Below, piece after piece: positions 1 through 5,943 of a DNA stretch of 9,035 nt. Below the pieces are notes generated by a model. The model ran no database searches and was not told the DNA's origin. It saw only the letters and a list, made by a program, of their open reading frames with translations. The DNA is from HGM12587 sp945786935 (GTDB taxonomy: Bacteria; Bacillota; Clostridia; Lachnospirales; Lachnospiraceae): NCBI GenBank assembly GCA_945786935.1, contig CALZFY010000086.1, forward strand, positions 1-9,035, written 5' to 3'. The number at the start of each line of letters is the position of its first letter. Within the stretch, counting starts at the first letter, position 1. Position numbers and translations under genes: made by a program.

Positions 1-238
1 CTAATGCCACACGGCTGTTCTCTGCAATGGCAATCTGCATCTGCTCCGAGATGATGTTAAGTTCTGCGATGCTATCCTGCAAATCCCTGTCCAGCGAATC
101 CGTCTCACAGACCATTTCCATCATAACTTTGGTATTGGCAAGAATCTCTTCCCTTTCAGAAAATAACTCGTTGGCCGCCTTGATGAACAATTTCTTTAAC
201 TCATTCTCGTTGCTATGATGACTAATTTCTAAACAAGG
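1..238 (-). pseudogene. Large serine recombinase fragment (C-terminal region), truncated
   Basis: Read on the minus strand, an open frame runs off the left edge and is closed upstream by an in-frame TAG at 239-241. Recognisable segments are ELKKLFIKAANELF, then a glutamate-rich stretch, then DSLDRDLQDSIAELNIISEQM and ending IAENSRVAL. This pattern matches the region after the zinc ribbon, at the start of the coiled coil, in large serine recombinases of Clostridia elements (TnpX/TndX-like). The N-terminal catalytic serine domain and the DNA-binding domain, several hundred residues, are absent: the next gene upstream is the relaxase, only 36 bp away. No start codon with a ribosome binding site is seen. 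I infer a remnant of another element cut at about 215-240. The rest may continue to the left. Family assignment is from memory of the pattern, moderately sure. Confidence 0.66.
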
Positions 239-263
239 CTACCCTAAATCCCCTCATCGAACA

Positions 264-289
264 GACATTGATATTTATATTGCAATGTC
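264..289. repeat. Inverted repeat over the relaxase stop codon
   Basis: GACATTG at 264-270 and CAATGTC at 283-289 are perfect 7-bp arms around an AT-rich loop containing the relaxase stop codon. There is no T-tract on either side, so it is not a convincing intrinsic terminator. It could be a weak 3' mRNA stabiliser or chance. Confidence 0.35.
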
Positions 290-1594
290 CTTTTCCCTCC
301 TCGCTGTAGAATTCACTACCTGTTCGCATTTCTGTTTTTCAACACCCTTCTGCTTAGCCTCCATCCGCTCTTTTATAGACTTCGGTCTTACAAATTCCTT
401 GAACTCTTCCACTAATCCTTTTACATTAAAGAACTTATCATATTGCAGTACTTTATCCTTCCATGTTTTCACTTGAACCATTAGGTCATCAATTATCCCC
501 TGCATGTGTTCCAGTTCCCGATCATAGATTTCATTTAATTTTTCCAAAGTCCCTGATGCCTGCGCCATATCAATAAGACGGTTGAAATCTTTCTCAGAAA
601 TTTTGACTGATGGCTCACTTCCAAGAATAGAGGGAAGCTGTTTTGCATTCTTACGAATCACCGCAAGTTCCTTTGCAACAGGCTTTCCAGCAGCCAATAC
701 TTTATCAATTTTCTTTTCATATACTGCATAGCGTTTTTCCCTGTCTGCGATTTGCTCATTTATTTCATCAAGATGCTTTTTGCTTTCTTCAACTTCTTCC
801 CTTGCATCTGCAATTTCAGCACCTACTGATGCAATCACACTCTCAGCTTCCTGTTTTTCAGCATTTAGTATTTCAAGTTCTGCCGTCAGTTCCTCTGTAG
901 CCTGAATAGCTGCCTTATATTCGGGAATCGTGTAATTATCACGTTTTACTCCAAGGATTTCTACCTCAATCCCCCGCTCCAAACACAATCCTTTTAAATA
1001 TTCACGTTCTCTTTCCTGCCAATGAGTTGTCTCATTATCTGTCTTTGAGACAGCCGGAGCAATCCCCATTTCCTGTAAAGCCTTTGTAAGACTATTTCTT
1101 GTATGCATCTTTGTTTTATATCCATGTGCTACAGGAATATAATCAAGATGCAAATGTGGTGTTGCTTCATCCATGTGGAGAACCGCATTAAACAAATACA
1201 GATTCGGATTTCGTTCCTGAAAACTTCTGGCATATTCATCTAATATTTCACTTGCTGCTTTTGCGTCCACAGATAGATTTCCCTCTGAATCCAGGACACC
1301 TGTATCATCCTTTTTTCCAATCTGTACAACAATCTCATAAAATTGTTTCTCTCCATTTCCGGAATTCTTTATGTCCTTCAAATAATCCGTAACCTGCCGG
1401 TCCTTTCGTTTCTGCTTTGCATTATATTCTGCTATCGCTTCACCAAAGAGCTGATTATAAGCTTCTCTGATTGGCTGCTTAATATACTCCACATTCCATG
1501 CAGTTCGATTACGATCTACATTTTCCGCAATAAAATCTCTATTATTATGGGATATGCTCCCTTTTCCTTTTACAAATGAAATTGTTTTTCCCAT
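275..1594 (-). CDS. MobV/Pre-family relaxase (plasmid recombination/mobilization protein)
   Basis: A 439-aa protein of the Mob/Pre (MobV) relaxase family, which nicks one strand at oriT and pilots it through a conjugation channel. The N-terminus has MGKTISFVKGKGS followed by SHNNRDFIAENVDR, the usual family opening. The metal-binding signature HMDEATPHLHLDYIP lies at about residues 140-154. A long Glu/Lys-rich coiled coil covers about 230-300, and the C-terminus is basic. The frame opens further upstream with a GTG at 1630, but the ATG at 1594 has AAGGGAG at 1604-1610 with 9-nt spacing and gives the family-typical start, so I chose it. The nearest upstream gene is parR, 312 bp away, with a hairpin-rich candidate oriT between them. 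No coupling protein or type IV secretion gene is visible, so mobilization in trans is inferred. Family assignment is firm. Confidence 0.93.
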   Translation of the reverse strand: MGKTISFVKGKGSISHNNRDFIAENVDRNRTAWNVEYIKQPIREAYNQLFGEAIAEYNAKQKRKDRQVTDYLKDIKNSGNGEKQFYEIVVQIGKKDDTGVLDSEGNLSVDAKAASEILDEYARSFQERNPNLYLFNAVLHMDEATPHLHLDYIPVAHGYKTKMHTRNSLTKALQEMGIAPAVSKTDNETTHWQEREREYLKGLCLERGIEVEILGVKRDNYTIPEYKAAIQATEELTAELEILNAEKQEAESVIASVGAEIADAREEVEESKKHLDEINEQIADREKRYAVYEKKIDKVLAAGKPVAKELAVIRKNAKQLPSILGSEPSVKISEKDFNRLIDMAQASGTLEKLNEIYDRELEHMQGIIDDLMVQVKTWKDKVLQYDKFFNVKGLVEEFKEFVRPKSIKERMEAKQKGVEKQKCEQVVNSTARREKDIAI

Positions 1595-1630
1595 AGGCAT
1601 TTTCTCCCTTCTAAAACCATTCTTTTTCAC

Positions 1631-1907
1631 TATGCCCGCCTAAGCGGGTTCCCGGCGCATACCGCCGGGGTTCTGTTACTCTTTCCAAGAGTAACTCCTT
1701 ATTAGTTTTGACACTTCGCATCAAAACATAAGTCGCTCTTCCGAGGGACTCCTGCGGAGGGCTTTCTGCCAACAATAAAAGCTGTTGGCAGATATACAGG
1801 CCATAGCTTGCCAAAGTACATCCGCTTGGCTATGACCTGCCTCGCTTTCCTTGAAATGTGGCATCATTTTTATGCCACATATATCCGTTTGGCATCATTG
1901 TAATGCC
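1631..1907. other. Hairpin-rich gene-free region, candidate oriT
   Basis: This stretch upstream of the relaxase is packed with inverted repeats. CCCGC/GCGGG is at 1635-1648. CCCGGCG/CGCCGGG is at 1651-1669. GTTACTCTT/AAGAGTAAC is at 1675-1695. GTTTTGA/TCAAAAC is at 1705-1727. CTGCCAACA/TGTTGGCAG is at 1766-1791. GGCCATAGC/GCTATGACC, with one mismatch, is at 1799-1837. ATGTGGCAT/ATGCCACAT is at 1856-1880. GGCAT/ATGCC is at 1891-1907. MobV relaxases normally act at an oriT with inverted repeats just upstream of their own gene, so position and structure fit. I cannot point to the nick site. The GTTTTGA or GTTACTCTT hairpins, nearest the relaxase and with small loops, are the best candidates. None of the hairpins has a clear T-tract. 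Confidence 0.55.
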
Positions 1908-2269
1908 TATCCAAATAGATCAAGGAAATCGAGTGCATCCTCCCCGAGCAATTCCGGTTCGTCTGATTGGGACTTTGTTTCATCATGATCCTCGTCCCTT
2001 CCATCACCTGAAACAATAGCTCCATTTGATACGCTACTGCCTGTCTGCATTGTCAGCTTATTTGTAAGCTTATCTGCAACCAATTCAGCAATACGCTCCG
2101 CAAGTACATCATCAGCATTCCTTTTCGTTGAACCTGATAAAATCAGTTCAATAGCAACTGAGTTCTTCGATGCATTTTTCTTTTGCGCCATTTCTTCAAG
2201 CATTTTCCATGCTTCCATATCCCTTTCGTTGTCAGCCCGGAATCTGAGACTTATTCTTTTATCCTTCAT
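1907..2269 (-). CDS. parR: ParR-like ribbon-helix-helix partition adaptor
   Basis: A 120-aa protein that begins MKDKRISLRFRADNERD, a short beta strand followed by two helices, as in ribbon-helix-helix DNA-binding proteins of the ParR/StbB type. The middle is Ser/Gly/Asp-rich and probably disordered. The last residues, LLGEDALDFLDLFG, form a short acidic amphipathic segment, which is the feature by which ParR proteins touch the ends of ParM filaments. It sits immediately downstream of the parM-like gene (31 bp) in the canonical type II order. ATG 2269 has AGGT at 2278-2281 with 8-nt spacing. ATG 2275, two codons earlier, would leave only 2 nt and is less likely. ParR is expected to bind the repeat cluster at 3346-3506. 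Call rests on fold pattern plus context. A generic RHH regulator is the alternative. Confidence 0.75.
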   Translation of the reverse strand: MKDKRISLRFRADNERDMEAWKMLEEMAQKKNASKNSVAIELILSGSTKRNADDVLAERIAELVADKLTNKLTMQTGSSVSNGAIVSGDGRDEDHDETKSQSDEPELLGEDALDFLDLFG

Positions 2270-2300
2270 AAGCATTTACCTGTAATGCAGAAAAGAGAGC

Positions 2301-3230
2301 TCACGCTCCCTTTCTCACTCTTACCTGTGTCATATATAAACTCTCATATCCTTTCGCAGTAGCACATATATCTGAAATGATCTCCACACTTTCTGTATCA
2401 TAGACTCCAAAGTTTCTGATAAGACATCCTCCACCACCAATAATGTGAAGCTTGACCATCTCCGGATCATACTCATATTCACTGAGCTTATCAAAAATTT
2501 CTACAGTGTATTTTTCTGCCTCAGTCTGCATCACTGATAAGATGCGATTGGATGTGTCGACTGTTCCGTTTCTGAGGAAATCTTCAATCAGGCTCTCATC
2601 CGGCAGCTTTCCACATTCAGCCTGTACAGCGTTATAAATGCGCTTTACACACTGATGCACGCCAAGCTTGTCAGTATACATCCGGTCTGACATCGCTCTG
2701 CCGTTTGTAATTACCAGTGTATTCATTGTGCCATTGCCGATATCAGCAAGCATATGTACTCCTTTATATGATGGCATCGAAGCAACGATACCAGCATATC
2801 CCTGAGGGTAGACAGCCACATCACATATTCTGATATGATAGCTTTCATTGCAGAATTTGAAATCCACCTCGGAATTTCTCATCAGATAATCTTTGAAACC
2901 CTGTCTCTGGTTAGAAAGCCAGTTCAGAGGAAGACCGACTGCAAGAAGCACGTCCGCAGTGCTGATATTTCTAAAAGCAAGTTCCTTTGCAATTGCAGCC
3001 AGGGTAAGAATATAATAATCATCATCCTCATTTTTATTGGCAATGAATACCTTATGGCTCTCTCCAATCACATAATACTTACCATCATACTCCAGCATAT
3101 TAGATGCGATTGCCGGCTCTGATGCATAACACTTAACGCCACTCTTGAATACAGTGTGACGGGTTTTCATATTTCCATATCCGTGATCAATTCCAATTAA
3201 TATTTTTCCGTTAATGTTAAATCCTTCCAT
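2301..3230 (-). CDS. parM: ParM/StbA-like actin-type plasmid segregation ATPase
   Basis: A 309-aa actin-fold ATPase. Phosphate-1 loop LIGIDHGYGNMKT is at residues 11-23, the YPQGYAG segment at 141-147, phosphate-2 loop LADIGNGTMNT at 161-171, and adenosine-binding loop HIIGGGGCL at 262-270. These occur in the order and spacing of ParM/Alp-type bacterial actins, and length is normal for the family. Such proteins polymerise with ATP or GTP and push sister plasmids apart through ParR bound to parC. The gene is preceded by two hairpins and nine GTTTAC-type repeats and followed by a ParR-like RHH gene, so all three parts of a type II partition system are present. The ATG at 3230 has only a weak ribosome binding site (AAGG about 12 nt upstream), so translation may depend on the leader structure. 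Actin fold is certain; partition role is strongly inferred from context. Confidence 0.88.
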   Translation of the reverse strand: MEGFNINGKILIGIDHGYGNMKTRHTVFKSGVKCYASEPAIASNMLEYDGKYYVIGESHKVFIANKNEDDDYYILTLAAIAKELAFRNISTADVLLAVGLPLNWLSNQRQGFKDYLMRNSEVDFKFCNESYHIRICDVAVYPQGYAGIVASMPSYKGVHMLADIGNGTMNTLVITNGRAMSDRMYTDKLGVHQCVKRIYNAVQAECGKLPDESLIEDFLRNGTVDTSNRILSVMQTEAEKYTVEIFDKLSEYEYDPEMVKLHIIGGGGCLIRNFGVYDTESVEIISDICATAKGYESLYMTQVRVRKGA

Positions 3231-3258
3231 ATAATTACCATGCCTTTCTTTAAATTCT

Positions 3259-3321
3259 GCGAATTTGTGCTTTGCACAAATTTGCTGTGTGAAAAAACTA
3301 CCATATATGGTTTTTTCACAC
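3259..3321 (-). promoter_or_regulatory. Two adjacent hairpins in the parM leader
   Basis: Hairpin 1 pairs 3259-3270 (GCGAATTTGTGC) with 3274-3285 (GCACAAATTTGC), 12 bp with one G-T wobble and a 3-nt loop. Hairpin 2 pairs 3287-3298 (GTGTGAAAAAAC) with 3310-3321 (GTTTTTTCACAC), perfect 12 bp, with a loop that itself holds the palindrome CCATATATGG at 3301-3310. They lie between the repeat cluster and parM, so they should be in the parM-parR transcript if it starts upstream. In the parM direction there is no strong T-tract directly after either stem. They could be regulator sites, a stability element or part of a replication origin. Confidence 0.6.
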
Positions 3322-3345
3322 TTTCTTCCTTAAAAATCTGCGCCT

Positions 3346-3506
3346 GTTTACAGAGCGCGTTTACAATATTTTCCACTTTTTGTCTTTTGATTTTTTCCTG
3401 TTTACTTTGTTTACAAAGCCCGAAAACCGCTAGAATTCAACATTCTTCTGTAAACAGATGCGTTTACGGTCATGTTTACACCGGCTTGTAAACGAAATTT
3501 GTAAAC
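3346..3506. repeat. parC: Cluster of nine GTTTAC/GTAAAC repeats, parC-like centromere or iteron origin
   Basis: The hexamer GTTTAC or its complement starts at 3346, 3359, 3400, 3409, 3450, 3462, 3474, 3488 and 3501. About 0.1 would be expected by chance in 161 bp. Most copies are flanked by T or C before and A or G after. Within groups the start-to-start steps are 9-14 bp, close to a helical turn, and the three groups (2, 2 and 5 copies) are separated by 41-bp steps. The gap at 3365-3399 is T-rich. The position directly upstream of a parM-parR pair is exactly where parC lies in type II partition systems, where ParR binds repeats. The other reading is replication iterons: the cluster is immediately downstream of the VapE-type helicase gene, as in phage-satellite origins. 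The repeats are certain; the choice of role is inferred. Confidence 0.78.
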
Positions 3507-3523
3507 AGGCTCTAAAAAACTTT

Positions 3524-4888
3524 TTATCGAAATGGCAGTTCTGTATCATCCGGTACTTTTATAAAACCACCACTTGGTTCATTTCTTTTCCAGCTTCTCT
3601 GCGGACCATATTTTTCAAATCGGTGCTGTGGTCCTTTGCTCCATCCTTCGATGCTGTTGTTCAGAATATCTCCGATCTCCCGCAATTCCCATTGTTTCGG
3701 ATCATCAAATTCATGCTTCAGTGCTTCCCTGTAAATCATAAGTGTACACACATAATCTTCCGAACAATCATCAAGCCACTCCTGAATCTGTCCCACTTTG
3801 GTATCCTCCGGCATGAATTCCTTCTGCATTACTTTTAGATATTCCTCCATATCCTTTGAAAGTTTCAGTTTGTAGTTCTTATGCTTATAGTAGAAATCCA
3901 TCATCTCTGCCCAAAGCTGTTCAATGTACTCACGGGATTCCTTCTCATCTTCAAGAATATGCTTTTTCACTCGTTCCGGATGAACCATAATGGGAGCAAA
4001 TCTTCGATTCCCGGTTCTGTCCAATGGAAGAAAATCAAGCGTATTGCTTGTACCGACAAAGACACATTGTCTTGGTCTATCCTCAGGATGTGTTTCATAA
4101 GGAATCTTGTAATTATCCTTAGGTCTGCTTAAGAAAGCTTTGATCTCTTCTACAGTTTTTGCATTTACCGTTGCAAGCATTTCAGGCATTTCTATAATCC
4201 AGTGGCCTTGCAGTTTTCTATAAATATTGTCATCTCCAAGTTTGCTCAGGTCATCCGAGAACCACTCATCATCAATTGCCAGCAATCTGAAAAAAGAAGA
4301 TTTTCCGGCTCCCTGTCCTCCGACCAGACATACCATTATTTCAAACTTGCATCCGGGATCATAAATTCTGTGGATTGCCGCCTGCATGAGTAAAAGCATT
4401 ACCTCTGTGGTATGCTCACACTGATCTGCTCCAAGATATTTCGGGAGCACATCAGCGATACGGCTGACTCCATCCCATTCAAGTGATTCCAGGCGTTCCT
4501 TTACAGGGTGAAAATGATTCTGACTGGCGATAATATTAAGAGCTTTTCCTATGGCTTTATAGTTCTTAAGTCCATAGGTACGCTCCAGATACCAGTCAAT
4601 CTGATCCACATCCACGTCACGGATTCCTCCGCCTTTTGGCTTATCCCAGCCAAGATTTTTAATGATATCTGTCTTACATGTAAGGTCATTATGGCAGATT
4701 GCTCCCGCAAGCACCGGATCATTTTGCAAAGCAATCATGCAGTTATCAATGCTCTGATACGCTCTGCCTTTTTCATCTGTTGAAAGCATCTGACGAACAT
4801 CTTCTGTTGAATAAGAAGGATTACTATCCAACACGTTTTCGATTTCTGCCAAGGATTTCATCTCCTGCTCGTTTAATATTTGCTGCAA
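3524..4888 (-). CDS. VapE/VirE-family P-loop ATPase, probable replicative helicase
   Basis: A 454-aa protein of the virulence-associated E family (SF3-like/AAA+ ATPases of phages, satellites and integrative elements). It has an N-terminal DNA-interacting region, then Walker A GGQGAGKSS at 190-198, a Walker-B-like WIIEMPEM at 230-237, the sensor GTSN at 279-282, and the arginine motif TGNRRF at 292-297. It begins with TTG at 4888, supported by a near-perfect AAGGAGGTG at 4896-4904 with 7-nt spacing. The first 65 bp overlap the end of the primase-type gene in another frame. That overlap and the internal ribosome binding site point to coupled expression. Family members are linked to element replication with adjacent primases, and some act as phage-interference factors. 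Here the primase neighbour favours replication. Family firm, exact role inferred. Confidence 0.88.
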   Translation of the reverse strand: MQQILNEQEMKSLAEIENVLDSNPSYSTEDVRQMLSTDEKGRAYQSIDNCMIALQNDPVLAGAICHNDLTCKTDIIKNLGWDKPKGGGIRDVDVDQIDWYLERTYGLKNYKAIGKALNIIASQNHFHPVKERLESLEWDGVSRIADVLPKYLGADQCEHTTEVMLLLMQAAIHRIYDPGCKFEIMVCLVGGQGAGKSSFFRLLAIDDEWFSDDLSKLGDDNIYRKLQGHWIIEMPEMLATVNAKTVEEIKAFLSRPKDNYKIPYETHPEDRPRQCVFVGTSNTLDFLPLDRTGNRRFAPIMVHPERVKKHILEDEKESREYIEQLWAEMMDFYYKHKNYKLKLSKDMEEYLKVMQKEFMPEDTKVGQIQEWLDDCSEDYVCTLMIYREALKHEFDDPKQWELREIGDILNNSIEGWSKGPQHRFEKYGPQRSWKRNEPSGGFIKVPDDTELPFR

Positions 4889-5474
4889 TCCGCTTCACCT
4901 CCTTCCCATCCATAAGAAAGAGTTGACGTTTATCCGCTTCATCTCCCATACAAAGAATGTCAAGCCAGTACTCTATCTTCTCCTGCTGGTGGAGCATATA
5001 CGCAAATCCATTTGAAATAACAGCCGTCCCCGGCTCTTTCGTAAAGATCAAGTCCTTAGCTTCTTCTATCAGGTGCTTACATTCTTTTAGTTGGTCAATC
5101 GTTTCATCTGCCCAGCGTTCAAATCTTTTCTTCACAGTTTCTGCATACTGTTTCTGCTCCACAAGTTTCCGATAAGCATTTTTTTCGTCATCAGAAATTT
5201 TGTGTTCCGTTTCTATGGGAAGATTAAAATCCTGAATGATTTTGCATGCAGCATCATATTGTGCCAAAGAAAACATCTCTGCCACATATCCGACTGCATC
5301 ACCATGTGCTCCACATCCAAAACAATAATAATGAGACGAATCTATCTTCATGCTCGGATATTTATCATTATGGAATGGACAGCAGGCCATTCCGTTTCTG
5401 TTCACTTTCAGTCCATAGGATTCTGCCACCTGCCTGACAGATATCATGGACTTTATTTCATGAAATATGTTCAA
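4824..5474 (-). CDS. CHC2 zinc-finger primase-type protein, short form
   Basis: A 216-aa protein whose first 70 residues form a DnaG-type CHC2 zinc finger: SVRQVAESYGLKVNRNG, then C32-P-F-H35 and C51-F-G-C54. The remainder is Lys/Glu-rich helical sequence without a TOPRIM catalytic domain, so it probably recognises template DNA or loads the partner rather than acting as a full primase. I chose TTG 5474, which gives the usual MNIFHEIK start and has AGGAGG at 5485-5490 with 10-nt spacing. A TTG at 5498 would extend it by 8 residues but has no ribosome binding site. The gene is followed by the VapE helicase gene with a 65-bp overlap, so the two form a replication-like module. Zinc finger is certain; primase activity is not shown by the sequence. 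Confidence 0.85.
   Translation of the reverse strand: MNIFHEIKSMISVRQVAESYGLKVNRNGMACCPFHNDKYPSMKIDSSHYYCFGCGAHGDAVGYVAEMFSLAQYDAACKIIQDFNLPIETEHKISDDEKNAYRKLVEQKQYAETVKKRFERWADETIDQLKECKHLIEEAKDLIFTKEPGTAVISNGFAYMLHQQEKIEYWLDILCMGDEADKRQLFLMDGKEVKRIAANIKRAGDEILGRNRKRVG
4896..4904 (-). promoter_or_regulatory. Ribosome binding site fixing the TTG start of the VapE gene
   Basis: AAGGAGGTG on the minus strand, 7 nt before TTG 4888 and lying inside the primase-type gene. It decides the start in favour of TTG over the ATG nine codons downstream and implies independent initiation within the overlapping gene. Confidence 0.8.
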
Positions 5475-5515
5475 TAACTTTCTGCCTCCTGTTTTCAAAA
5501 TTTTATTGAATTTGA

Positions 5516-5571
5516 CCGAAAGCCTTGTTATACTTTTCTTGTAAATATGTATTGAAAGGCTTCGGCTTTTT
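5516..5571. repeat. Imperfect inverted repeat upstream of the primase-type gene
   Basis: CCGAA-A-GCCTT-gtt-ATAC at 5516-5533 pairs with GTAT-tga-AAGGC-TTCGG at 5549-5565, 14 pairs with one bulge and a small internal loop. CTTTTT follows on the plus strand. As a plus-strand intrinsic terminator it would have no plus-strand gene to end, so it may stop antisense transcription or serve as a structural DNA element in front of the replication genes. Both readings are open. Confidence 0.5.
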
Positions 5572-5574
5572 AGG

Positions 5575-5604
5575 AAAATCCCTTGTTACCAGCAGGGGAT
5601 CTTT
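5575..5604 (-). terminator. Possible weak terminator after the int-mobC-like genes
   Basis: On the minus strand, 3 nt after the mobC-like stop codon, AGATCCC pairs with GGGATTT around a loop of about 13 nt, followed by TTCC. The stem is short with one G-T pair and the T-run is brief, so termination would be partial. It would separate the excision genes from the primase-helicase pair. Confidence 0.4.
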
Positions 5605-5607
5605 CTT

Positions 5608-5943
5608 TTACTGTTTCCATTCATCATCCTTCTTCATGCCTTCCAGTGTTATCGCTATAAGACGAATCGTATCCAACAGATCTGAATCTACACCTGCACC
5701 GGAATCAATTCTTTGAAGTTCCTGCATCACCCCTTTCAATTCTTCTTTTAAGGCTTTGAATACTTTAGGATTTCCCTGAACAACGATGTCCTTGTTCTGA
5801 AGCCTTTTTATAATGAAATCCTGTTTCGTAAGCCCCGAGAGATGAACTGCTCTTTCAATCAGTGCATCTTCTTCCGGTGAAACACGGAAAGCCACTATTT
5901 TGTTTCTATGACGTCCTTTTTGGTCTAAATTCTTAGCTGACAT
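5608..5943 (-). CDS. MobC/RHH-like relaxosome accessory protein (tentative)
   Basis: A 111-aa protein starting MSAKNLDQKGRHRNK and then IVAFRVSPEEDALIERAVHLSG, a beta strand followed by helices as in ribbon-helix-helix proteins of the MobC type. These bind oriT DNA and help the relaxase nick. The second half, from QGNPKVFKALKEELK, is helical. The ATG at 5943 has AGGAGG at 5953-5958 with 9-nt spacing and overlaps the end of int by 11 bp, so translation is coupled to the integrase. A longer open frame reaching 6036 lies inside int and is not used. Its place between integrase and primase, far from the relaxase, is common in Clostridia elements but means it could also assist the integrase or regulate transcription. 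RHH-like fold fairly sure; relaxosome role uncertain. Confidence 0.68.
   Translation of the reverse strand: MSAKNLDQKGRHRNKIVAFRVSPEEDALIERAVHLSGLTKQDFIIKRLQNKDIVVQGNPKVFKALKEELKGVMQELQRIDSGAGVDSDLLDTIRLIAITLEGMKKDDEWKQ

Noticed and set aside
197..211. AACTCATTC as the distal att copy of AACTCAATC in guaA
   Set aside because: Only 8 of 9 bases match, flanks do not match, and it lies inside the recombinase-like coding sequence, so chance is more likely.
27..218. 63-aa plus-strand frame at the left edge
   Set aside because: It is antisense to the recognisable serine recombinase fragment and has no protein-like pattern.
1595..1630. GTG start extending the relaxase by 12 residues
   Set aside because: ATG 1594 has AAGGGAG at good spacing and gives the family-typical N-terminus.
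1611..1814. 67-aa minus-strand open frame between parR and the relaxase
   Set aside because: It is built across the oriT-like hairpins, has no ribosome binding site before its ATG, and overlaps the relaxase leader. The open frame is most simply a by-product of the repeats.
3346..3506. CRISPR array
   Set aside because: Repeats are only 6-8 bp, occur in both orientations and have 3-35-bp intervals, so they are protein-binding repeats and not CRISPR units.
3458..3838. 126-aa plus-strand frame over the repeat cluster and VapE end
   Set aside because: Antisense to the VapE coding region, Phe/His-rich composition, no ribosome binding site.
5091..5477. Plus-strand frames opposite the primase-type gene
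   Set aside because: Cys/His-rich shadows of the CHC2 gene on the other strand.
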